Shown here: positions 1-5,970 of the stretch, one piece after another | Layout of the letters: each line of letters opens with the position of its first letter | Numbering within the stretch: position 1 is the stretch's first letter | NCBI GenBank assembly: GCA_003164275.1 | Contig: PLSY01000197.1 | Coordinates: 3,286 to 9,255, forward strand | Direction: 5' to 3' | DNA: 5,970 nucleotides | Origin: Acidimicrobiaceae bacterium | Lineage (GTDB): Bacteria > Actinomycetota > Acidimicrobiia > Acidimicrobiales > RAAP-2 | The notes under the pieces: generated by a model | What the model saw: the letters and a program-made list of their open reading frames with translations, nothing else | Databases searched by the model: none | What the model was told of the DNA's origin: nothing | Made by a program: the position numbers and the translations under genes

Positions 1-2474
1 GACAGGTTGGTGCCGGACAGGTTGGCATCCGTTAGGTCAGCACCAGCGATGTCAACTCCAGTCATGTTGGCGCCGGACAGGTTTGCGCCCCCAGGGTAGA
101 AGCCACACGACGGTCCACTCGCGTTGGGGCCACACCAGTCGGGGTTCAAGGTGACTCCCGGTCCCAGCAGGTAGCCGTTCACCAGGCTCCAGTTGGCAGG
201 CAGGGCGCTCGGGGTGCCGGTGATCCCGCCGGAAATGACGCTTACTTCTGAAGTGCAAACGGTGTTTGGGAAAACGAGGGTTGCCTGAGAGAGGTCGACG
301 CCGTTGAGGTCGGCACCGGAGAGGTTGGCTCCAGGGCCTACGAAGTTAGGCATGGACCCATCGCATGTGTCTTCATCGTACCCGGGTCCGACGAGGTAGC
401 CCCCCGTCAATATCCAGCCCGTTGGCAGAGCACTCGGTGTCCCAGTGATTCCGCCTGAGATCACGCCGCTGAGGTTGGCGCCATCGAGATCGACGCCATC
501 GAGATCGACGCCGGTCAGGTCGAAGTTAGTGAGATTGGCACCGTAAAAGTTGGCATTGGTGAGGTTGGCGCCAGGCCCGACGAGATAGCCATTAGCAACA
601 GTCCAATTCGCCGGCAAGGCGGACGGATAGCCGGCGAGACCGCCCGAGGTGACCCCGTCAAGGTCCGCGTTCGTCAAATCGGCCCCACTTAAGTTGGCGC
701 CACTCAGGTCGGCACCTGGGCCGATGAGATACCCATCGGTGAGAGTCCAATTCGCGGGAAGTGCGATGGGTCTACCGGTTATGCCGCCCGAGCTCACGCC
801 GACCAGGTCGGCACCACCCAGGTCGACACCATTCAGATTCACGCCCGGCCCGATGAGGTAGCCAGTGGCCAGGATCCAACCGCTCGGCAACGCGGCCGGT
901 GTACCGTTAACGCCTCCAGATTTGACACCGGTCAGCGTGGCTCCAGACAGGTTCGCACCGTCAAGGTCTGCATCGATCAAGTCGGCCCCACTGAGTTCGG
1001 CGCCAATCAGGTTGGCACCTGGGCCGATCAAATACCCATCGGTGAGAGTCCAATCAGCGGGAAGTGAATTGGGTGTACCGATTATGCCGCCCGAGTTCAC
1101 TCCTATGAGATCGGCACTGCTCAGGTCGGCACCACCCAGATCTGCGCCCGGCCCGATGAGGTAGCCAGTGGCCAGGATCCAACCGCTCGGCAACGCGGCC
1201 GGTGTACCGTCAACGCCTCCAGATTTGACACCAGTCAGCGTGGCTCCAGACAGGTTCGCACCGTCAAGGTCTGCATCGATCAAGTCGGCCCCACTGAGTT
1301 CGGCGCCAATCAGGTTGGCACCTGGGCCGATCAAATACCCATCGGTGAGAGTCCAATCAGCGGGAAGTGAATTGGGTGTACCGATTATGCCGCCCGAGTT
1401 CACTCCTATGAGATCGGCACTGCTCAGGTCGGCACCACCCAGATCTGCGCCCGGCCCGATGAGGTAGCCATCGGTGAGACACCAATTTGAGGGAAGTGCA
1501 CTGGGTGTACCCGTGATGCCTCCCGACATGACGCCGACGAGATCGGCGCCACTCAAATCGGCCTCATCCAGGTCGGCACCACCCAGATCTGCGCCCGGCC
1601 CGATGAGGTAGCCATTTGCCAGAATCCAACCGCTCGGCAACGCGGCCGGTGTACCGTCAACGCTTCCAGATGTGACGCCAGTCAGCATGGCCCCCGTGAG
1701 GTCTGCTCCATCGAGGTCGACCCCCGTCAGGGTGGCGCCGGTAAAGTCAACGCCTTCCAAATCTGTGTCGGAAAGATCTGCACCCGTGAGATTAGCGCCT
1801 TCGAGATCGGCCCCTGCGGTGACCGTGATGGACGAATCCGTGACGAAGGCAACTGCATGGCGATCGGCCTCCCAGGTGGGTGATGTCATCGACAGATCAG
1901 CACCACTCAGGTTCGTGCCCCTCAGGTGGGCGCCCTTCAGGTTGGCCCCGCCCAAGAAAGATCGGGCGAGATCATCGTCATTCAACGTGACGCCGGCCAG
2001 CTGGCAGTTGGCGAGGATGGCGTCGGGTACGAAGTACTTGCAGGACACAGGCGCGACGGAGACCGACGCAGAAAATTTGACCTTCTTGGCGGTGCCCGCA
2101 GCCAACAGTGTGAACTTGTATTTTGCCGCCTTCTTGGATGCATTCGACGGAAGCGCCGGATTTGCAGCGAACGAACCGCTCTGGCAGGAAACGGTCTCCG
2201 GCAATCCAGCAAGTTCTGGCTTTGATGACAACGTGCACGATATCGCGTTGGTAACAGTGGCCGATACCGAGACCGAGCCACCAAGAGCGCCGATGAGGCC
2301 AGGGGAGGCTGTCGAATTGGTGATGGTGGGTGACGGTGGCTTGGGCTTAGTCGATGCTCCGGCGATTCCCGCGTCAGAGGCCGCTAAAACCACCAACGCG
2401 AACGAGAGTGCGACAAACCCAGCGGCCATGCCTACAGCCGCCCAGCGGGTGAACGGCCACGGCCTGTCCGCCAT
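1..2474 (-). CDS. Large secreted pentapeptide-repeat protein with Ig-like domain (3' end outside window)
   Basis: The frame is open from a stop near 2549 to the left edge and encodes 824 residues here. I read every codon and found no internal stop. Residues 1-40 look like a signal peptide: arginines at 4 and 10, a hydrophobic stretch at about 12-32, and a possible cleavage after AGA. Residues about 47-142 resemble a bacterial Ig-like domain, with cysteines at 80 and 97. From about 151 on, A(D/N)LxG pentapeptides dominate, which as a family fold into a right-handed four-sided beta helix. They are interrupted by at least ten linker modules of the form GTPxxLPxxW followed by GYLxGPG. The protein is probably exported, possibly to the cell surface; its partner is unknown. 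The ATG at 2474 follows a GGGAAGGG ribosome site. An in-frame ATG at 2516, with GGAGG ten bases upstream, would add 14 residues and is a real alternative. The family call is firm; the function is not known. Confidence 0.9.
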   Translation of the reverse strand, partial: MADRPWPFTRWAAVGMAAGFVALSFALVVLAASDAGIAGASTKPKPPSPTITNSTASPGLIGALGGSVSVSATVTNAISCTLSSKPELAGLPETVSCQSGSFAANPALPSNASKKAAKYKFTLLAAGTAKKVKFSASVSVAPVSCKYFVPDAILANCQLAGVTLNDDDLARSFLGGANLKGAHLRGTNLSGADLSMTSPTWEADRHAVAFVTDSSITVTAGADLEGANLTGADLSDTDLEGVDFTGATLTGVDLDGADLTGAMLTGVTSGSVDGTPAALPSGWILANGYLIGPGADLGGADLDEADLSGADLVGVMSGGITGTPSALPSNWCLTDGYLIGPGADLGGADLSSADLIGVNSGGIIGTPNSLPADWTLTDGYLIGPGANLIGAELSGADLIDADLDGANLSGATLTGVKSGGVDGTPAALPSGWILATGYLIGPGADLGGADLSSADLIGVNSGGIIGTPNSLPADWTLTDGYLIGPGANLIGAELSGADLIDADLDGANLSGATLTGVKSGGVNGTPAALPSGWILATGYLIGPGVNLNGVDLGGADLVGVSSGGITGRPIALPANWTLTDGYLIGPGADLSGANLSGADLTNADLDGVTSGGLAGYPSALPANWTVANGYLVGPGANLTNANFYGANLTNFDLTGVDLDGVDLDGANLSGVISGGITGTPSALPTGWILTGGYLVGPGYDEDTCDGSMPNFVGPGANLSGADLNGVDLSQATLVFPNTVCTSEVSVISGGITGTPSALPANWSLVNGYLLGPGVTLNPDWCGPNASGPSCGFYPGGANLSGANMTGVDIAGADLTDANLSGTNL
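842..1144 (-). repeat. 303-bp tandem duplication, first copy by coordinate
   Basis: This block matches 1145-1447 base for base except at 908 (t versus c at 1211) and 930 (g versus a at 1233), so 301 of 303 positions are identical. On the coding strand the first change swaps Asn for Asp and the second is silent. The unit is exactly 101 codons and covers one type A plus one type B linker module with their pentapeptides. Homology to the left breaks at 841. Confidence 0.95.
1145..1447 (-). repeat. 303-bp tandem duplication, second copy by coordinate
   Basis: Second copy of the unit at 842-1144, directly abutting it. The match to the start of the unit continues about 23 bases past 1447 and then diverges near 1471. 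A more diverged third relative of the type A part lies at about 1590-1680. The near identity points to a recent in-frame expansion or to gene conversion between the copies. Confidence 0.95.
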
Positions 2475-3012
2475 CGAGCCCTTCCCCAAGTCCCGTGGTG
2501 GTCGTGATACCGCCATCGTGATCCCGCCTCCGCTTCCTGCCTTGGGCCAAAGCTAATGTACGATCGATTCTCTAGCAATTGCGAGCCCCTGTATAACAGC
2601 GGCTCGAGGATCGATATCTGGCACGGCGCTGGGCCGTCTGCTAACTCCAGCATGCGGTCCAGATCGCTCCATCTGAGCGGTCGGGCCGCAAATCGAGATC
2701 GACGCCCGAGCACGCCCGATCGACGGCTCTGGATCGTCGAGTCCGATTTCCGAACGTGAGGTTCGACGTCGCGAGTCGATCGCAGGGGCGCAGCAGACGT
2801 GCCGTTCTGCTTTGCGGTCGCGATGGCCACGGCCGTTACTCTGGCGCGCTATTCGGCGCCCGAGCGGGTGGGCCCCGATCGCCGATGGCGAATGCCTCAG
2901 ACCGGTTGCGCCAGACCTGATCTGGGCGGCGCACGGTCTTGCACCTCGAGGGGTGGAGGCTGTCCGTACGTTGGAGTGACATGGTGATGGCTCCCGACCG
3001 GGTGGCCTAGAC
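2475..3012. other. Intergenic region, no gene supported
   Basis: This gap separates the pentapeptide gene from the HEPN-like gene. Open frames exist on both strands, the longest being a minus-strand frame at 2553-3071 that overlaps the end of the HEPN gene. They are rich in Arg, Ser and Pro, match no family I recognise and look like chance frames in GC-rich DNA. The region must hold the promoter of the pentapeptide gene, but I could not fix a convincing -35/-10 pair. It does contain an inverted repeat (2582-2606), a small five-base-stem hairpin at 2751-2765, and seven GATCG words between 2562 and 2782. Confidence 0.6.
2582..2606. repeat. Interrupted inverted repeat upstream of the pentapeptide gene
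   Basis: The arms CGAGCC (2582-2587) and GGCTCG (2601-2606) are exact complements. Inside them, after a single C/C mismatch, CTGT (2589-2592) pairs with ACAG (2596-2599) around a three-base ATA loop. That gives ten base pairs in 25 bases. It lies about 107 bases upstream of the chosen start codon of the pentapeptide gene (65 from the alternative start). No T-run follows on either strand, so it does not look like an intrinsic terminator. A protein-binding operator or a leader hairpin is possible; the role is inferred from position only. Confidence 0.45.
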
Positions 3013-4218
3013 CTAGACGGCTGCGCCACGTGCTTGGGTGAAGCCGATCCGCCACGCTCCAAAGTCAGCAATATCTTGATTCCGAGTTTTCACCATTCGT
3101 GCTCGTGCGGTGAATATGGAGGCAACTCGCGGATATCGTCGTTGCCGATCCACGAGGCGATCGGCAACGAAATCCCTGAGGTTGTACTGAGCCCTGCTCG
3201 CTGCCAGTGCTTCATCGCGAGTCGGTCGGTAGCCTGCATGAACGCAACGGTTTCTCAGATCGGCAAGATCCATGTACCAAGTGGCCACCGGGCCAGAGCC
3301 GTCGAACCTCCAATGACCTGAACCAAGCCGCGCGGCGTAGGCGTCCGAACGACGAAGCCTTCCGCCGAGTGTCGAGTTGGGGGAGAAGAATCCAGCTACA
3401 GCGTCAGAAGCGGCCATTCCTTCCTCCCATAGCAATCCCAGGAAGACGGAGTCCAGCAGCACCTCGCAGGCTGCCTGGGAATGGATCACTGCAGCGCGGC
3501 TGTCGCCCTCGCGTTCGAACGCCCTACGAGCCTCAGATGAGAGCTCAAGGTAGGGAACCACCGGATCTTCGATCGCCATTGCCGAGAGCGCGGAAAGCAT
3601 CCGCTCCTTAGACTCGGCGTTGAGCTCGGGAGGAACCAAGCGTCGGATTTCGTTGTAGTGACCGAGGTCAATAGCTGAAGTAGCGGTCCACGTGTCACTC
3701 AGGGCGTTCCGGGTCATGTACGTGATGAATGGTGGCAACCGCCGCAATGTAACCGGAGCGAGCGCCTGCCGGGTGGCGAGACCGTAGGCGAAGGCAACCT
3801 CATTGACCCGTTCCAGGCAGCGATCGAAGGCGGCCGAGATTCCAGGATGTGATTCGTCGGTCAGTTGCGTCACAGCTTCGACGACCGTAAGTGGACACTC
3901 GAGATCGAGATCACCAGTGTGAGGATTCGGGAGAGGGCCTCGCACTTGATCGAGAACTCTGCTGACAGCGAGAACCTGTTCAATAAGTTGCACAAACGTG
4001 GACTTGGCCTGCCAAAACTTCAACGAAACGATCAGCTGATTGGATACTCGGCCAGGAACCGGGGCTGAGCCTTGCCTAACAAACATAGGTAGCGGTTCGA
4101 TGTCGGGGATAACACTTCCCTCGTCGAAACTGTAGGTGCAGCCTTGAGGGATGCCCAAGGGCTCTGGAAGGGGGATGAAGAAGGCAATGACGCGAGGGCC
4201 GGGTTCTGTGGAAGTCAT
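3013..4218 (-). CDS. HEPN-like domain protein, possible ribonuclease
   Basis: The protein has 401 residues from the ATG at 4218. A GTG at 4254, with AGGTGA eight bases upstream, would add 12 residues and cannot be excluded. The N-terminal half (about 1-215) contains no domain I recognise, and there is no signal peptide or clear membrane segment, so it is probably cytoplasmic. The C-terminal part resembles HEPN domains of the Apea-like kind. A helix at about 227-263 has the typical Ala-rich pattern ending in QAACEVLL (Glu252). A second helix carries LRNRCVHAGY at 321-330. This contains RNxxxH (Arg322, Asn323, His327), the motif that forms the active site of HEPN ribonucleases in toxins, abortive-infection and CRISPR proteins. 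Some HEPN proteins are not nucleases. No antitoxin or partner gene is adjacent. In-frame TAG codons at 3013 and again at 3007 end the frame. Domain call moderate, activity inferred. Confidence 0.75.
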   Translation of the reverse strand: MTSTEPGPRVIAFFIPLPEPLGIPQGCTYSFDEGSVIPDIEPLPMFVRQGSAPVPGRVSNQLIVSLKFWQAKSTFVQLIEQVLAVSRVLDQVRGPLPNPHTGDLDLECPLTVVEAVTQLTDESHPGISAAFDRCLERVNEVAFAYGLATRQALAPVTLRRLPPFITYMTRNALSDTWTATSAIDLGHYNEIRRLVPPELNAESKERMLSALSAMAIEDPVVPYLELSSEARRAFEREGDSRAAVIHSQAACEVLLDSVFLGLLWEEGMAASDAVAGFFSPNSTLGGRLRRSDAYAARLGSGHWRFDGSGPVATWYMDLADLRNRCVHAGYRPTRDEALAASRAQYNLRDFVADRLVDRQRRYPRVASIFTARARMVKTRNQDIADFGAWRIGFTQARGAAV

Positions 4219-4254
4219 CGTTCCGATGATCCTATGGCGCACGTGTCGTGCCAC

Positions 4255-4693
4255 TTGGCTGTCACCTGACCGTGCGGGAGACAGAGTGAAGGCGACCTAT
4301 GCCCCATTGGCGCCAGCTGATCTATCTGCGTGGCCTCGACCAATGCGCCGCACGGCACGGATCGACGGCTCGGGCACCCGCAGCATGTGACGTGCCCCAC
4401 AACTCAACCACCTGCCGTCCCGAAGGCGTCATGCGACCAGATCAGAGGTGGGTGAACTGACTTCGGCCGATGTCATCGATCCGGCTAACGATCGAAGAGG
4501 AATGGTCGGACGCCATGCAATTGGGAGGCGCGAATTGGCTTTCGCCCCGTGGTTTACATTCTGGGAGGTTCGGCAATCTGCCGGATTACCTAAAGCGGAT
4601 CCAGCCAACAGATGGCGGCAGTTGCCTGGAAGTCGACCGCTAGGGCATCTGGAATGGCGGTCGAATCATTTCCGCAGGGACGAAAGGACTCGG
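4255..4693. other. Intergenic region, no gene supported
   Basis: The stretch lies between the HEPN-like gene and the transposase. The best open frame is on the plus strand: a GTG start at 4448, 93 codons, running on over the transposase 3' end to 4729. I recognise no family in it, and a host gene would not be expected to continue into the mobile element, so I do not call it. The promoter of the HEPN gene should lie at about 4255-4350 on the minus strand, but no clear hexamer pair was seen. A weak hairpin (GCGAA/TTCGC, 4530-4545) is present. No tRNA or terminator was found. Confidence 0.55.
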
Positions 4694-4710
4694 GTAACTA
4701 TTCAGGCCCC
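4694..4710. other. Candidate end of the IS66-like element
   Basis: The sequence GTAACTATTCAGG begins at 4694 and runs into the last codons of the transposase. IS66-family ends commonly start with GTAA, and ends sitting directly after the transposase stop are typical of compact insertion sequences. If this is the end, the eight bases outside it (4686-4693, ggactcgg) would be one copy of the target duplication. The other end lies beyond the window, so this rests on one side only. Confidence 0.3.
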
Positions 4711-5970
4711 GGCGGGCAGCCAGACCTGACCCTCGAACAGCAGGCGTAGCCCACCGAGGATGTCGGCGTCGTGCTTGCGCATGGTCGAGACGTAGCTGCG
4801 GATGGCGCAGAAGCTCCTCGCCCCGGCGAGGGTGCGCCACGATCCGGAGATCTTCTGCTGAAGTTTCACCATGCGGATGTCCCGCTCGGCCTGGTTGTTG
4901 TCGAAGGGCACCGCGAAGTCGACGGTGAACCGGAGCACGTCGGACCGATGTCGGTCGAGGCGGGTGAGGAGGTTGAACGCCTTCTTCTCGTAGCCCGATC
5001 GCTTGCCCGTCTCGGGGGCGGGGTTGGCGCTGAAGCCCTTGGCCACCAGCTGTCCGTAGCGGACCCGGATGGAGTGGAGGGTGGCGGCGTCGAGGTGGCG
5101 GTGTCCGGCAGCCCGCGCCGTTTCGACGGAGCGCTTGGCCTCCCGCAGGAGGTCGGCCAGGTCGTTTGCCCACCCCTGGTCCCAGCCGATGCCGACCGCC
5201 AGCAGCTCGCGGAGGTGATGGGCGTTGCAGAGGGCGTGGTCGACGTCGTAGTGGCGGTAGGGCTTCCAGCCGTCGTGGACGGCCACCCCGGATATCCCCG
5301 TGATCACCCCGAAGTCGTCCATGGCCACCCGGCCACGTCGCTTGTGGCAGTCGATGAGGGTGAGCAGGTCCGTCGAGGCCGAGTGCACCCAGTGGAGGCT
5401 GCCGTCCACCCGACCCCCGGTCTCGTCGAAGTGGACAGCGGGGGCGTCGTGGAGCAGCGAGCGGGTGACCCCGAGGAACGGAGGCAGGGCACCAGCCGCC
5501 TCGGTGACCATGTTCGCGAGCACCCCGACCGACACCGGGGCACCGAGCACGTCAGCGAAGAGCTGGGCCATCCGGTCGAAGGGCAGGTGCTGGTGGACGG
5601 CCAGGTAGGCCGCCAGGCCCCGGATGGTGGGCCCGTAACAGGCGGGGGCGGTGGCGACATCGGGGAAGGTCGCCTTGGTCACACACCCACACGTGCACCG
5701 TCGCTTCTCGGCCCGGTGCTCGGTCGTCTCCAACCGGACGGCCGGGAGATCGAAGACCTGACGGGACTCGACGCCCACCACCTCGGCGTCATCGAGGCTG
5801 TCACCACAGGATCCGCACACGTTGGGAGAGTGGGTGACGACGACGTCGGGATCGGCCACCTGGGCCAGATGCTTGCCCGGGGCACCGGGCTGCTTGCCCT
5901 GCTTCTTGGCCGCGGCACGACGCTCGGCCCGGGACGGCGACGGGGGCTTCGTGAACAGTTCGGCCGACGG
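4702..5970 (-). CDS. IS66-family transposase (TnpC-like), 5' end outside window
   Basis: The frame is open from the right edge to a TGA at 4702 and gives 422 residues. A GTG at 5859 is not the true start: the 37 codons upstream stay open and encode the IS66-type basic segment KQGKQPGAPGKH. The protein cuts and joins the ends of its own element. Counting from the first visible residue, a zinc-finger region has CxxC at 52/55 and CxCxC at 92-96. The DDE catalytic residues appear to be Asp182 (HFDETGG), Asp233 (VHDGWKPY) and Glu362 (NNQAERDIR). CNAHHLREL at 248-256 is the usual IS66 motif after the second Asp, and the C-terminal WRTLAGARSF segment also fits the family. No frameshift or stop is seen, so it may be active. 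No tnpA or tnpB is visible; solo-transposase IS66 relatives (ISBst12 type) exist, but the missing right side could hold them. A sample line (5101-5160) has 45 of 60 G or C, against 29 of 60 at 3961-4020 in the HEPN gene, consistent with separate origin. Confidence 0.95.
   Translation of the reverse strand, partial: PSAELFTKPPSPSRAERRAAAKKQGKQPGAPGKHLAQVADPDVVVTHSPNVCGSCGDSLDDAEVVGVESRQVFDLPAVRLETTEHRAEKRRCTCGCVTKATFPDVATAPACYGPTIRGLAAYLAVHQHLPFDRMAQLFADVLGAPVSVGVLANMVTEAAGALPPFLGVTRSLLHDAPAVHFDETGGRVDGSLHWVHSASTDLLTLIDCHKRRGRVAMDDFGVITGISGVAVHDGWKPYRHYDVDHALCNAHHLRELLAVGIGWDQGWANDLADLLREAKRSVETARAAGHRHLDAATLHSIRVRYGQLVAKGFSANPAPETGKRSGYEKKAFNLLTRLDRHRSDVLRFTVDFAVPFDNNQAERDIRMVKLQQKISGSWRTLAGARSFCAIRSYVSTMRKHDADILGGLRLLFEGQVWLPAGA

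Larger units (their letters stand above)
156..1670 (-). repeat. Array of ten GTP-LP-W / GYL-GPG linker modules within the pentapeptide gene
   Basis: Each module reads roughly SGG, two residues, GTPxxLPxxW, a short spacer, then GYLxGPG, and is followed by a run of A(D/N)LxG pentapeptides. The conserved tryptophan codons (upper coordinate) lie at 1628, 1484, 1355, 1181, 1052, 878, 749, 605, 416 and 191. The spacings are 144, 129, 174, 129, 174, 129, 144, 189 and 225 bases, all multiples of three. Two sequence types can be told apart. Type A has AALPSGWIL (tryptophans at 1628, 1181, 878). Type B has LPxxWTLTD or a close variant (1484, 1355, 1052, 749). The last two modules carry extra inserts with cysteines. 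The array probably continues past the left edge. Confidence 0.85.

Noticed and set aside
649..1467. Plus-strand open frames of 70-99 codons, two of them almost identical (865-1164 and 1168-1467)
   Set aside because: They are antisense shadows of the pentapeptide repeats. Their SAPxRSAP-like pattern is the complement of the A(D/N)LxG codons, and the near identity comes from the 303-bp duplication.
1672..2556. 294-codon plus-strand open frame
   Set aside because: It is antisense to the signal peptide, Ig-like domain and first pentapeptides of the minus-strand gene, which has clear domain structure. The plus-strand product has low-complexity SAP/RSAP runs and no recognisable domain.
2592..2597. 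TATAAC as a plus-strand -10 element
   Set aside because: No -35 hexamer lies 15-19 bases upstream and there is no plus-strand gene downstream. The match falls inside the inverted repeat.
2553..3071. 172-codon minus-strand open frame between the pentapeptide and HEPN genes
   Set aside because: It is rich in Arg, Ser and Pro, has no recognised motif, and overlaps the 3' end of the HEPN gene in another frame.
4448..4729. 93-codon plus-strand frame with an AGGTGG-like site near its GTG start
   Set aside because: No family was recognised and it runs into the 3' end of the transposase on the opposite strand. It could be a gene cut by the insertion, but nothing in the residues supports that.
4640..5173. 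177-codon minus-strand frame inside the transposase
   Set aside because: It is a different frame of the transposase coding strand, with the Arg/Pro/Gly-rich composition typical of GC-rich shadow frames.

Overview
The window looks like a piece of a high-GC actinobacterial chromosome. An Acidimicrobiia-like host is my best guess, because secreted proteins that mix pentapeptide repeats with GTP-LP-W / GYL-GPG linkers are, as far as I recall, common there; no rRNA or marker gene confirms this. All three recognisable genes lie on the minus strand and read leftward. Gaps of about 440-540 bases separate them, so each is probably its own transcription unit. No tRNA, rRNA, CRISPR array or plus-strand gene was found.

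Region 1 (1-2474, minus; 3' end beyond the left edge): a very large exported pentapeptide-repeat protein. It has a signal peptide, one Ig-like domain, and then pentapeptide blocks interrupted by at least ten copies of a linker module. The array shows a two-module super-repeat and contains a 303-bp tandem duplication with two mismatches. The many open frames on the plus strand here are shadows of the repeats.

Region 2 (2475-3012): no gene supported. It contains an interrupted inverted repeat upstream of the pentapeptide gene and a cluster of GATCG words.

Region 3 (3013-4218, minus): a protein of about 401 residues with no recognised N-terminal domain and a C-terminal HEPN-like domain carrying the RNxxxH motif. 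This makes it a possible ribonuclease, but its biological role is unknown.

Region 4 (about 4219-4693): no gene supported.

Region 5 (4702-5970, minus; 5' end beyond the right edge): an IS66-family transposase (TnpC-like) with the zinc-finger cysteines and DDE residues intact. It is visibly more GC-rich than the genes to its left. A possible element end lies at about 4694, just past the stop codon.

I see no evidence that the three genes work together. The most noteworthy items are the modular, recently expanding repeat protein and the orphan HEPN protein next to a transposon.
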